The notes beneath the pieces are model-generated. The model did not search any database. It saw nothing but the letters and a program-made list of their open reading frames with translations, and had not been told where the DNA came from. DNA of 58,251 nucleotides, taken from DATFMP01 sp035266845 (GTDB taxonomy: Bacteria > SAR324 > JACQKK01). Positions 33,007 to 41,640 of this stretch are shown here, in pieces; positions within the stretch are counted from its first letter, which is position 1, and every line of letters begins with the position of its first letter. Position numbers and translations under genes: made by a program. The stretch is taken from the NCBI GenBank assembly GCA_035266845.1, contig DATFMP010000089.1:1-58251 (forward strand), read 5' to 3'.

Positions 33007-33267
33007 CAGAGGGCGCACTCCGCTGGGGCGGTGCCGGGGAAGCGCACGGCAGCAAGCATTGCGCTGCCATAAGGCCTTGTATACCATTTGGGGGTGGCAG
33101 AAAACCCCGCGCCCCCATCGGGCCTTCTCGACTCACGCCCCTCGCCGTCGTCAGCAGCGCCGCGCCGGCGCGCACGGGCCCGGCCGCGATGGAGCCTTGC
33201 GCTCCGCCCAACCGGAAAAGGACCGGGTGCTGCCGCCCTGCAACCCTGTTGAGGAAGCCGCCAGACC

Positions 33268-34233
33268 ATGCGCACCGGGCTGTATAGCGATCCCATCTTC
33301 ATGGCCCACGACACGGGCAATCACCCGGAGAACGCCGGACGACTCGCCGCCATCGCCCAGCGCTTGGCAAGCGACGGCCTAGTGACCCGCTGTATCGAGC
33401 GCAAGCCGCGCCCCGCAACCCAGGAAGAGGTGACCACCGTCCACTCAGTGGGCTACATGCGCCACGTGGAGGAGGCTGCGCTTTCCGGCCAGCAATACCT
33501 GGACACGCCGGATTGCGTGCTGTCGACCGAGACGTACAACGTGGCGCTCCACGCCGCCGGGGCGCTGGTGGACTCCGTGGTGGACGTGGCAGAGGGCCGG
33601 CTGGACAACGCCTTCGTAGCCTGCCGCCCACCGGGACACCACGCCGAGCAGGGTCAGGCGATGGGATTCTGCTACTTCAACAACATTGCCATCGCCGCGG
33701 CGGTGCTGACGGCGAAGCTTGGCTACGAACGGGTGCTGGTCTTCGACTTCGACGTGCACCACGGCAACGGAACCCAGCACACCTTCGAGGAGCGCAAGGA
33801 CGTGCTATTCTGCAGTATGCACCAGCATCCCCTCACGCTGTACCCGGGCACGGGCTTCGCGGAGGAACGCGGCCGGGGCGACGGGCTGGGCTACACGCTC
33901 AACGCCCCCATGGCTCCCTTCTCGGGCGATGCGGACTATCTGCAGGTCTTCGAGCATAAGCTGCTGCCGGCGTTCCGGGACTACAAACCACAATTCATCC
34001 TGGTTTCCGCCGGCTTTGATGCCCATCAGGACGATCCGCTGGCCATGATCAACCTTACCCAGTCCGCCTTCGACCGCATGTTGGCCGCCACCAAGCAATT
34101 GGCAGTGGAAACCTGCGGCGGCAAGCTCGTCAGTGCCCTGGAAGGCGGCTACAACTACGAGGCCCTGGCGGCCTGCGTGGCCTCGCACCTGGATATCCTG
34201 CAGGCGGACGAGCCGCGGCTGGGAGAGGAATGA
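33268..34233 (+). CDS. Histone deacetylase family (acetylpolyamine/AcuC-like) deacetylase
   Basis: The 321-residue zinc hydrolase deacetylates acetyl-lysine or acetylated polyamines. All catalytic residues are visible: RPPGHHAEQG with His124-His125, FDFDVHHGNGTQ with Asp162 and His164, SAGFDAHQDDPL with Asp251, and Tyr295 in LEGGYN. GFCYFNNIAIAA is typical of class II/AcuC-like bacterial members. In some bacteria such enzymes control acetyl-CoA synthetase or degrade acetylpolyamines. The ATG follows AGGAAG at about 10 bases. Divergent from the GlnD-like gene and 10 bases before the RNase R start. Confidence 0.92.
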   Translation: MRTGLYSDPIFMAHDTGNHPENAGRLAAIAQRLASDGLVTRCIERKPRPATQEEVTTVHSVGYMRHVEEAALSGQQYLDTPDCVLSTETYNVALHAAGALVDSVVDVAEGRLDNAFVACRPPGHHAEQGQAMGFCYFNNIAIAAAVLTAKLGYERVLVFDFDVHHGNGTQHTFEERKDVLFCSMHQHPLTLYPGTGFAEERGRGDGLGYTLNAPMAPFSGDADYLQVFEHKLLPAFRDYKPQFILVSAGFDAHQDDPLAMINLTQSAFDRMLAATKQLAVETCGGKLVSALEGGYNYEALAACVASHLDILQADEPRLGEE

Positions 34234-34243
34234 GCACCCGACT

Positions 34244-36544
34244 TTGAAAATCACCGCCCCCCGCATTCTGGCCCGTTGGCGGGACGATCCCGCGTGGGCC
34301 CCCACCTTCGACGAGCTTTGCCGCGCACTCAAGCTGCCCAAGGCCCAGCATCCCGAGTTGCGCGACGTGCTGGGCGAACTGCTGGAGGAGGGCTACCTGC
34401 AGCACCGGCGGCACCACTTCCGGCTGCGCGAAGCCCCGCCCGCAGCCGCAGGCAAGGCCCCCAGCGCCAAGCCTTCCTCCGCCAAATTCACGCCGCCGGA
34501 GACCTCGGCGGGCACCCTGGAGCCCCGCGGTTCGCGCACACGCCCGGTCTCCCTGGTGCGGGGCACCGAGGAGGGCCCCGGCTCGCTCGTGGCCGTGTTT
34601 TCCGCCCATCCTAACGGCTTCGGCTTCGCCGATCTCACAGGGCAGCGCGGATCGCTCTTCATTCCTCCCAAGGACATCGGTGGCGCGCTGGATGGCGACA
34701 TCGTGCGTGTGCAGCAGCGCCAGGGTCGCGGGCGGCAACGAACGACGGCACGGGTGGTGGAGGTGCTGGAGCGGCGCCACCGGCGTGTGCGCGGGCACCT
34801 ACAGAACGATCAGGGGCAGTGGTGGGTCGTCCCCTTCAGCGAAAAGCTGCCGCTGATCTTCATCGCGGAGGGTGAGGAGGCCCCGCCCTGGCCGGACGGC
34901 AGCATCGTGGAGGCGGCCATCACGGCGTACCCGGACCACCACGACGAAGCGCCCGAAGGCCGCATCATGCAGGTATTCGAGGGGGATGCGGACACGCCGG
35001 AGCAGGTGGTGCTGCACATCCTTTCCGACCTCAGCGTCTCGCCGGACTTCACGCCAGCCACGCGGGCCGAGATGGAGCGGCTCGATCCCGCGGAGCACTA
35101 CACCACCGCCGGACGTGAGGACCAGCGAAAGCTGCCCTTCGTCACGATCGACGGCGAGGATGCGCGGGACTTCGACGATGCGGTGTGCCTGCAGCCGCTG
35201 CGCAACGGCAACCGGCGCCTGCTCGTAGCCATTGCAGACGTGGCATCCTACGTGTCGGTCGGCAGCGCCGTGGATGGCGACGCATATCGCAAGGGCACCT
35301 CGGTGTACTTTCCGAACCAGGTGTTTCCCATGCTGCCCGAACGGCTCTCCAACGATCTGTGCAGCCTGCGTCCCGATGAGCCGCGGCTCACGCTGACCTG
35401 CGAGATGGAGCTGGACCGCGAGGGGCGTCGGGTGAGTCACCGCATCTACGACGGCCTGATCCAGAGTCACGCCCGGCTGACCTACACCCAGGTGCAGCGC
35501 TTCTTCGAAGGGGAAGCGGAGGCGATCCCTAAGCCCCTGCGCACCATGTTGGGGCAGATGCGCAAGCTTGCCAGCGAGTTGCGCACGCTACGCGAGGAAC
35601 GCGGCGCGCTCGATTTCTCGTTCCCCGAGTACAAGTTCGAGCTGGACCGCAAGGGCTTCCCGCGGCGCGTGCGGGAAGTCTACGCTACCGAGGCGACCCG
35701 CCTCATCGAGCAGTTCATGCTGGAGGCCAATGAGACGGTGGCGGAGCACTGCTCCAAGCACAAGCTCCCCATCCTGTACCGCGTGCACGACCCGCCCCCA
35801 CCGGAGCAGATCAACAATCTGGCGACGAACCTGATCAACTTCGGGGTCGAGCTGAAGACCACAGAGTTGGAACGGCCGGGTGCCATCAAGGCCCTGCTGA
35901 AGCGCGTGGCCCAGCACCCGCAGCGGGAGCAGGTGGAGGTGGCCATCCTGCGCTCACTGAGCCAAGCGCAGTATCGGCCCCGCAACGACGGCCACTTCGC
36001 GCTGGCCGCGCCCTTCTACACGCACTTCACGTCGCCGATCCGGCGCTACCCGGATCTGCTCGTGCATCGATCGCTGAAAGCGAGCTTCGGGCGCACGCGC
36101 AAGACCTTCCAGCTGCCGCCGGAAGCAGGGCTGTATACCAGCCTCTGCGAACGCACGGCTGGCGAGGCGGAAAACCGCGTGGTGCGGCTGTACAAGGTGC
36201 TTTACATGGAATCCCGCGTGGGCGAGTCGTTTCCGGCCACCGTTTCTGGCATCAGCGAGCGCGGATTGTGGCTGCGGCTGCGCGACGAGCCCATTGACGG
36301 CCTGCTGCCCATGGGCGCCCTCCCCATGGCACCGCCCCGCTACGACCGGGAACGCAACCGCCTCGTCACGCGCGGCAAGAGCCCCGACATCGTGATCGGG
36401 GACAGGCTGGTGGCACTGCTGGCTCGCACGGACCGCCTGACGCAGCAGATCGAGTTCGGGTTCGAGCGCTGGAACTGGGAGTCGGCACAACGCCCGCGGG
36501 AGTCCACGCCCGCAGCCCCACGCCGCAAGGGCCGTCGCGGCTGA
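34244..36544 (+). CDS. rnr: Ribonuclease R
   Basis: The 766-residue exoribonuclease degrades structured RNA 3' to 5'. Domain order: an amino-terminal winged helix (APRILARWRDDPAWAPTFDE), two cold-shock domains (FSAHPNGFGFADL, then DGDIVRVQQRQ), the RNB catalytic domain with DGEDARDFDDAVCL, and PFYTHFTSPIRRYPDLLVHR, then an S1 domain near FPATVSGISERGLWLRL and a basic tail (APRRKGRRG). The four Asp of the RNB site are visible. The only in-frame start near the previous stop is TTG 34244, 10 bases after the deacetylase gene; no ATG or GTG fits without deep overlap. A GAGAGGAA lies upstream. Confidence 0.93.
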   Translation: MKITAPRILARWRDDPAWAPTFDELCRALKLPKAQHPELRDVLGELLEEGYLQHRRHHFRLREAPPAAAGKAPSAKPSSAKFTPPETSAGTLEPRGSRTRPVSLVRGTEEGPGSLVAVFSAHPNGFGFADLTGQRGSLFIPPKDIGGALDGDIVRVQQRQGRGRQRTTARVVEVLERRHRRVRGHLQNDQGQWWVVPFSEKLPLIFIAEGEEAPPWPDGSIVEAAITAYPDHHDEAPEGRIMQVFEGDADTPEQVVLHILSDLSVSPDFTPATRAEMERLDPAEHYTTAGREDQRKLPFVTIDGEDARDFDDAVCLQPLRNGNRRLLVAIADVASYVSVGSAVDGDAYRKGTSVYFPNQVFPMLPERLSNDLCSLRPDEPRLTLTCEMELDREGRRVSHRIYDGLIQSHARLTYTQVQRFFEGEAEAIPKPLRTMLGQMRKLASELRTLREERGALDFSFPEYKFELDRKGFPRRVREVYATEATRLIEQFMLEANETVAEHCSKHKLPILYRVHDPPPPEQINNLATNLINFGVELKTTELERPGAIKALLKRVAQHPQREQVEVAILRSLSQAQYRPRNDGHFALAAPFYTHFTSPIRRYPDLLVHRSLKASFGRTRKTFQLPPEAGLYTSLCERTAGEAENRVVRLYKVLYMESRVGESFPATVSGISERGLWLRLRDEPIDGLLPMGALPMAPPRYDRERNRLVTRGKSPDIVIGDRLVALLARTDRLTQQIEFGFERWNWESAQRPRESTPAAPRRKGRRG

Positions 36545-36553
36545 GCGCGGCCT

Positions 36554-36574
36554 CTGCGCGCCAACGCCGCGCAG
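36554..36574. terminator. Small hairpin between convergent genes
   Basis: CTGCGCG (36554-36560) pairs with CGCGCAG (36568-36574) over a seven-base loop. It lies between rnr and the minus-strand gene that ends at 36589 and could serve both. No T tract. Confidence 0.35.
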
Positions 36575-36588
36575 TGCCACGGCACCCG

Positions 36589-37077
36589 CTAGACGCCGGG
36601 GATGTGCTCCAGAAAGGCCTGAATCTCCACATCACCTACCCCCGCGAGCAACGTGCGGGGGGAATCGGGCTGCAGCACCTCCTCCTCTGCCCAAGCCGCC
36701 ACGAACGCGCCGTCGCGTTCCACGTAGAGCAGGGCCCTGAAGCCGTCGTAGTGGAAGTAGGAAAGGCAATACACGCGGTAGGGCCCCACATCCGTCGCAT
36801 GGCACGCGTCCGCGGGCTTGCTCAGCCGCCGCACACCCTCAAGGTCAGCTGCAAAGAGACCAACCATGCGCTTGGGCAGGGGCGTCTCGGCAGGGAGAAT
36901 GGCCGGGTGGTTGAAGCGGCTGTCGGCCGCGAAGCTCTGCTCCTCGGAGAACAGGCCGATCTGCTTTTCCAGCGCGATCAGCCGCGCCTGCAACGGCCGG
37001 CCCACCGCAAGGCGGCGCTCCAGCGCGGTATCGTCCGCGATGCGGCCCCGCCCGCGGGGTGCGTTTGCCCTGGACAT
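36589..37077 (-). CDS. Protein of unknown function, last gene of the PrsW-gpmI-PurO operon
   Basis: The frame encodes 162 residues. A strong GAGGGAGG precedes the ATG. I do not recognise a family. It begins with a basic Arg/Gly-rich region, then ERRLAVGRPLQARLIALEKQ (probably helical), and a compact carboxyl half with VYCLSYFHYDGFRALLYVER, FVAAWAEEEVLQPDSP and a final LAGVGDVEIQAFLEHIPGV. No signal peptide or membrane segment is seen. It starts 10 bases after the PurO-like stop, so co-expression with that enzyme is likely and a related nucleotide or sugar-phosphate role is possible. Confidence 0.7.
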   Translation of the reverse strand: MSRANAPRGRGRIADDTALERRLAVGRPLQARLIALEKQIGLFSEEQSFAADSRFNHPAILPAETPLPKRMVGLFAADLEGVRRLSKPADACHATDVGPYRVYCLSYFHYDGFRALLYVERDGAFVAAWAEEEVLQPDSPRTLLAGVGDVEIQAFLEHIPGV

Positions 37078-37087
37078 GGCGCCTCCC

Positions 37088-37819
37088 TCAGCCCACCCGC
37101 GAGCGGGCATTGATGATGCGCAAGGAATCGCGGCCAGTCGCTGGATCAATGGCCTTGAGCGCGATCGCCACGCGGTTTTCCGGATGCAGCCGGTCCCACA
37201 TCGCTTCCAGCAGGGCCTCCAGATCGCCCGCCAGAGGCAGCAGCCGCGGCTCGCCCACGAAGGATGGCAGGGGGTCGCCGTCCCCCGCGTAAGTACTGAC
37301 GCACCAGCCCCAGCCGGGCGGCAGGGCCTCGAACTCAAAGTACTCGCGCAGGCTGCGCCCAGGATCGCCCGGATCTGCCTTGACGATGGCCAGCCATGCA
37401 TCGCCCTCAGCGGCCCGAATCCCCCCTGCGATGCGCGGGGTATAGTGTGGCCCGTCAGGCTCGTGAGCGCGGGAGCGAAGGGCCGCGCGGTAGCTGCGAC
37501 CGGCCCGCAGGGCCTGAATGAGGGTATCCGTGTGGTCGCCGTTGGTGACCACGTGATGGTCGTCCAGCGCGTCCATGGCCGTGTAGATCACGAGCTCCGG
37601 CTGCGTCATGGCGGAAGGATCCAGAGCCTCGGTACGAAGGCGTCCACCTTCGGCCACGAACTGCCGGTTCCGGCTGTTGGCGCTGCGCCCCATGATCCAA
37701 TACAGTTCCACCAGCCGCGTCCCGTCCGCGGAACGGCCCAGTACAATGCCGCGGCCTGGGTATGGGTTGGCCTCCAATTGGCGCAAGTTGTCCGCTGCGA
37801 TCTGGTCGAGGGAAGGCAT
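37088..37819 (-). CDS. IMP cyclohydrolase-like protein (PurO family)
   Basis: The 243-residue protein matches the PurO-type IMP cyclohydrolase family, which in archaea closes FAICAR to IMP, the last step of purine synthesis. The early motif ANPYPGRGIVLGRSADG (residues 17-33) and YWIMGRSANSRNRQF (40-54) define the family. Other matches are YTAMDALDDHHVVTNGDHTD and TPRIAGGI. Most bacteria use PurH for this reaction, so this is either an alternative enzyme, a relative of unknown function, or a repurposed copy. GGGAG precedes the ATG at 37819. It is 17 bases downstream of gpmI and 10 before the next gene. Confidence 0.85.
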   Translation of the reverse strand: MPSLDQIAADNLRQLEANPYPGRGIVLGRSADGTRLVELYWIMGRSANSRNRQFVAEGGRLRTEALDPSAMTQPELVIYTAMDALDDHHVVTNGDHTDTLIQALRAGRSYRAALRSRAHEPDGPHYTPRIAGGIRAAEGDAWLAIVKADPGDPGRSLREYFEFEALPPGWGWCVSTYAGDGDPLPSFVGEPRLLPLAGDLEALLEAMWDRLHPENRVAIALKAIDPATGRDSLRIINARSRVG

Positions 37820-37836
37820 AACAGGCTCCCGAGGGA

Positions 37837-39480
37837 TCAAGACAGGTCGAACAAGGGAGGCTCGATGTCGTCCGGCGGAACGAGCCCGAGCAGCACGTAG
37901 TTGGTGGCCGCCAGATTGGCCAGCGTGAGCGGGTGCTCCTCGGTGCACTCCCGCAGGCGATACTGACCGGTGAAGTTCGGGTCGAACAGATACACGGGCA
38001 CGGGATTGAGCGAGTGCCGGGTATTGATTTCGCGCTTTCCTGTGCGTGGATTGTCCGAAATCATCTCGTCCGCGTTGCCATGGTCCGCTGTCACCAGGGC
38101 CACGCCGCCTACCTGGGCCAGCGCATCGAAGATCACGCCGAGCGCCTGGTCGACCGCCTCCACGGCCTTGATGGCCGCGCCCAGGTTACCCGTGTGGCCC
38201 ACCATGTCCGCATTGGCGAAGTTGATCAGGCCGAAGTCGAAGCGCCCGGATAGAATCAGCTCTTGGGCCTTCGCGCCGATCTCGTGCGCCTTCATTTTGG
38301 GCGCGGCGGCGAAGGAGTCCACCTTGTCCGATTCGATCAGCACATACGCTTCCTTGGCCGGGTCCAGCGGCTCACGATAGCCCCCGTTGAAGAAGAATGT
38401 GACATGGGCGTACTTCTGCGTCTCGGCGAGCCGAAACTGGTTCATGCCCAGTTCCAGGATGCGACGGCCAAATGGCCGCTTGACGCCGCCCGGCGTCATC
38501 AACGTGAGCGGCGGCAGGTTCGTGTCCTCGTCGTAGGTCATCATGCCGGCGTAGAGCACGTCGGGCCGTCTTTCGCGCTCGAAGCCGTCGAAGTCGTCCT
38601 CCACCATGGCCCGGGAGAACTCGATGGCGCGATCGCCGCGGAAGTTCATGAAGATCACCGAGGCGCCATCCTGGATGGGCCCCACCGGCTGTTCGTCGCG
38701 CATCACCACGAACGGCGGCAGATCCTGGTCCACCGCATCGGGCGCCTCCGCCCGCAGGGCCCGCACCGCCTCGGTGGCAGACGCAAACGCGTGCTCGCAG
38801 CGCCCCAGCACGTGCACCTCCCAGCCACGCTGCACCTTGTGCCAGTTGCGGTCGCGATCCATCGTGATGACCTCGCGGCCTCCACCGCTCGCGATGGCGT
38901 AGTCCCACCCGGAGTGCTGGGCGCGAATCTCCGCCAGGCGGGCCTCCATCGGCTCCACGTAGTCCAGGGCGGACTGATACGGCACGTCGCGCCCGTCCAG
39001 CAGGGCATGCACGTACACGCGGCGCACGCCACGCTGCGCGGCGTAATCGATCACGCGGTAGAAGTGGTCGATGTGGCTGTGTACGTTGCCGTCGGAGAGC
39101 AGCCCTAGCAGGTGCAGTGGCGTGTCGTGCTCCAGGCAATTCGCAATGAGGCGATTCAGGGACTCGCCCTCGAAGAACTCGCCGCTTTCCATGGCCTGCT
39201 TGATGCGCGTGGGCCCCTGGGGAACGATGCGTCCGGCACCCATGGTTATGTGCCCCACCTCCGATCCACCGATGTCATTGGCGCTCGGCAGTCCGACGTA
39301 GGGACCGTGGGTGAACAGGTGCGTGTGCGCAAACGCCTCAGCAAGCCCATCAATGGTGGGCTTGCTGGCTTGGCCGATGGCGTCCCCCTCATCGTGGTGG
39401 CCCTCTCCCCAGCCGTCCAGCACGATGAGCAGGACGGGCCGGCGGCCCTTGAACAGCTTGGTCAACTCGCCCAGTTTCAT
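37837..39480 (-). CDS. gpmI: Cofactor-independent phosphoglycerate mutase
   Basis: The 547-residue enzyme interconverts 3- and 2-phosphoglycerate in central carbon metabolism through a serine phosphotransferase of the alkaline phosphatase fold. The amino end LIVLDGWGEGHHDEGDAIG carries the first metal Asp22; the phosphorylated serine is Ser73 in GGSEVGHITMGAG, where most relatives read NSEVGH. HALLDGRDVPYQSALD, FMNFRGDRAIEFSRA, VTADHGNADEM and INFANADMVGHTGN supply metal ligands and the substrate site. The ATG overlaps the PrsW stop by 4 bases, so translation is coupled. The length is close to the usual 510-550. Confidence 0.95.
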   Translation of the reverse strand: MKLGELTKLFKGRRPVLLIVLDGWGEGHHDEGDAIGQASKPTIDGLAEAFAHTHLFTHGPYVGLPSANDIGGSEVGHITMGAGRIVPQGPTRIKQAMESGEFFEGESLNRLIANCLEHDTPLHLLGLLSDGNVHSHIDHFYRVIDYAAQRGVRRVYVHALLDGRDVPYQSALDYVEPMEARLAEIRAQHSGWDYAIASGGGREVITMDRDRNWHKVQRGWEVHVLGRCEHAFASATEAVRALRAEAPDAVDQDLPPFVVMRDEQPVGPIQDGASVIFMNFRGDRAIEFSRAMVEDDFDGFERERRPDVLYAGMMTYDEDTNLPPLTLMTPGGVKRPFGRRILELGMNQFRLAETQKYAHVTFFFNGGYREPLDPAKEAYVLIESDKVDSFAAAPKMKAHEIGAKAQELILSGRFDFGLINFANADMVGHTGNLGAAIKAVEAVDQALGVIFDALAQVGGVALVTADHGNADEMISDNPRTGKREINTRHSLNPVPVYLFDPNFTGQYRLRECTEEHPLTLANLAATNYVLLGLVPPDDIEPPLFDLS

Positions 39481-40271
39481 GGCACAGGATCGATGGGGGA
39501 CGTGTTATGCGCCAGTTCCACGTTGCCGGGGAATTCATCGGCAACCGCCTGGACGATCCGCTCCGGATGGAACGGCGAATCACGAAGTGCCGCAGCAATG
39601 CTGCGGGTGACCCACCACCACAACACGATGCCCAGTGCCGCCAGCCCCGCGATGCCCACAAAGAGCGACAGCGATGCCAGCAGATTGTGAAGCCCGTGCA
39701 CCACCCAGGAGATCACCAGCGCCCCGCCCACCACTCGGGCCGCCAGCCGGCGATCTTCCATGAATTTCGCCCGGCCCAGGGCATAGCCCCAGATGGTCGA
39801 CCAGAGCGCGTGACCCGGAACGGACAGCAGCGCCCGGATCGCGAACGTGGCGCCTACCATCAGCGATGGGTCCAGTTGCGCCAACACGGGCGCGAACTGC
39901 TCAGGCGCGTGGCTGGCCGTGAAGAGATAGAGTACGTTCTCCATCGACGCGAAGCCCAGTGCCACGGCGGCCGCGTAAACGATGCCGTCCATGGGCTCGT
40001 CGAACTCCGCGTGCCGGTAAATGGTCTGCCGCACCACCAGGAACTTCAGCGTCTCTTCCAGCACCGGCGCAACCACAACCATGGACAGCATCGGGAAGCG
40101 CATCAGCGGTAGTTCCGCCAGACCAGCGGGAATCGCAGCCAGCCCCCCCAGCAGGAACATCCGGATCACGAACCACTTGGGTTCCGGCTCCAGCTTGTCC
40201 TTCTTGTAGTAGAACCACAGCAGGACCACCCCGGGCGCCAGTCCCAGTACCGACAGCGCAATGACGTCCAC
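39477..40271 (-). CDS. PrsW family intramembrane metalloprotease-like protein
   Basis: The 264-residue membrane protein belongs to the PrsW/YhfE family of intramembrane proteases related to Abi/CPBP. Seven or eight hydrophobic helices are visible. The glutamate pair is APVLEETLKF (Glu72-Glu73), followed by EFDEPMDGIVYAAAVALGFA and SMENVLYLF, then HALWSTIWGYALG (His154) and VVHGLHNLLAS (His192, His195), a suitable metal-site set. In Bacillus PrsW cleaves an anti-sigma factor; no anti-sigma gene is near. The GTG at 40271 follows AAGGA. It starts a four-gene operon with gpmI. Confidence 0.88.
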   Translation of the reverse strand: MDVIALSVLGLAPGVVLLWFYYKKDKLEPEPKWFVIRMFLLGGLAAIPAGLAELPLMRFPMLSMVVVAPVLEETLKFLVVRQTIYRHAEFDEPMDGIVYAAAVALGFASMENVLYLFTASHAPEQFAPVLAQLDPSLMVGATFAIRALLSVPGHALWSTIWGYALGRAKFMEDRRLAARVVGGALVISWVVHGLHNLLASLSLFVGIAGLAALGIVLWWWVTRSIAAALRDSPFHPERIVQAVADEFPGNVELAHNTSPIDPVP

Positions 40272-40563
40272 GAGGTCCTTAGGATTCGGAGCCCCTAGCC
40301 GGGCCCAACGGTTTTGGGGCTACGTGCGCCCGAGCGCCGGACGGGCCGGGCCAAGCCACACGCTGCCATGGTAGGCAAGGCCCCCGCCTTTCGCAAGCAG
40401 CGCACCGGCCCGCCGTTTACACCTCGCATAGAATGTGGAATGGTCGGCGCTGCACGCGCCGTGAAAGGCTGGCGGTGTGCGGACCGCCCGCGCTGGAGAT
40501 GCTTTCCAGGCCCGATTGGATGCTTACCCCGACTGCCCATCCCACCCCGAAGGAGACGACGGC

Positions 40564-41415
40564 ATGGCCGCATCGGAGCTGAAGCCGGAACTGCGGCTGG
40601 TGCCCACCCAGCACGTTCGCTTTCACGAGCACGCGGAGCGCCGGCGCACCGAGCGCCTGATGGCGCGCATCAAGGCCGATGCGCAACTTCGCAATCCGCC
40701 TGTCGTCGCGGAGATGGACAACGGCCACTACCTGCTTCTGGACGGCGCCAACCGTGTCAGCGCTTTCCTGGAGTTAGGCTACTCGCACATCCCCGTGCAG
40801 GTCGTGGACTACGGCGACCATGCCGTGCAGCTCAAAGGTTGGCACCACCTCCTGCTCGACGGCGGCACGTTGCGGCTCCACGAGGCCTACCAGGCGCTGC
40901 CGGACGTGCAGGTGCGGCCGGTCACCAAGGCTCAGCTCGCCCATCTGCTGGAGCTGCGCGAGGTCTACGCGGTGCTGGTGGAGAACGAGCGCGCCTGGTG
41001 GGGGATATTCCCCGCACAGACCCAGCGCGATGTGGAGGTGCACCAGCGCATCCGCACGCTGGAGGCCATCGTCTCTGCCTATGAGGGCCAGAGCCGGTTG
41101 GAGCGGGTCAAGCTGGCGGACTACGAGCAGTTGCCGCTGGTGATCCAGGGCGTGCAACATCAGCTTTGCCTCTTCCCCGTGCTGCGCAAGGAGGAGTTGC
41201 TGCACCTGGCCGCCGAGGGCGTGATGATCCCCACGGGTCTGACGCGGCACATCATCCCCGGCCGCGCACTGGCTATCAATGTCGACTTGGCGTTCATTGT
41301 AGCGGACACCTCGGAGGCCGAAAAGCAGAAGCACTTCAAGGCATTCGTGGACCAGTTGAGCATTGAAGGACGCATTCGCTTCTACGAAGAGTCCGTCTTC
41401 ATCATGAACGAGTAG
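40564..41415 (+). CDS. ParB/Srx-fold protein similar to SbnI/SerK free-serine kinases
   Basis: The 283-residue protein has a ParB-like amino end: LRLVPTQHVRFHEHAERRRT, then NPPVVAEMDNGHYLLLDGAN and RVSAFLELGYSHIPVQVVDY. The Phe-His-Glu at residues 20-22 and the Asp-Gly-Ala-Asn-Arg at 60-64 match the pattern of SbnI and archaeal SerK, which phosphorylate free serine, with the catalytic glutamate in an HE context. A large carboxyl part follows (about 190 residues), including LLELREVYAVLVENERAWWG. There is no helix-turn-helix or CTPase tail, so a chromosome partition role is unlikely. GAAGGAG precedes the ATG. The enzymatic activity is inferred. It stands alone between the PrsW operon and the kinase cassette. 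Confidence 0.65.
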   Translation: MAASELKPELRLVPTQHVRFHEHAERRRTERLMARIKADAQLRNPPVVAEMDNGHYLLLDGANRVSAFLELGYSHIPVQVVDYGDHAVQLKGWHHLLLDGGTLRLHEAYQALPDVQVRPVTKAQLAHLLELREVYAVLVENERAWWGIFPAQTQRDVEVHQRIRTLEAIVSAYEGQSRLERVKLADYEQLPLVIQGVQHQLCLFPVLRKEELLHLAAEGVMIPTGLTRHIIPGRALAINVDLAFIVADTSEAEKQKHFKAFVDQLSIEGRIRFYEESVFIMNE

Positions 41416-41640
41416 TCGACCCGCCGCGCCCAGCCATTCGCACCTCCGCGCTTCCTCCCACCACGCCTGACCGGGGTTCACGCCCCGCCTCTCCGCTCTC
41501 GCGCAAGCGCCGGCACGCCCTCCCCCCTTAGCATTCACAGGCGCTGATGCGATCCCAAAACTCCTTATTTTGGCAGTATTGCACACAGAACCTTCGCGTC
41601 GCTTACTCCGTTAAATAAGAAGTCATTCTTGCGGAGAGCC

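Noticed and set aside
41571..41585. Sigma-54-like sequence TGGCAGTATTGCAC upstream of the membrane kinase
   Set aside because: GG and GC are only 7 bases apart, whereas sigma-54 promoters need 10.
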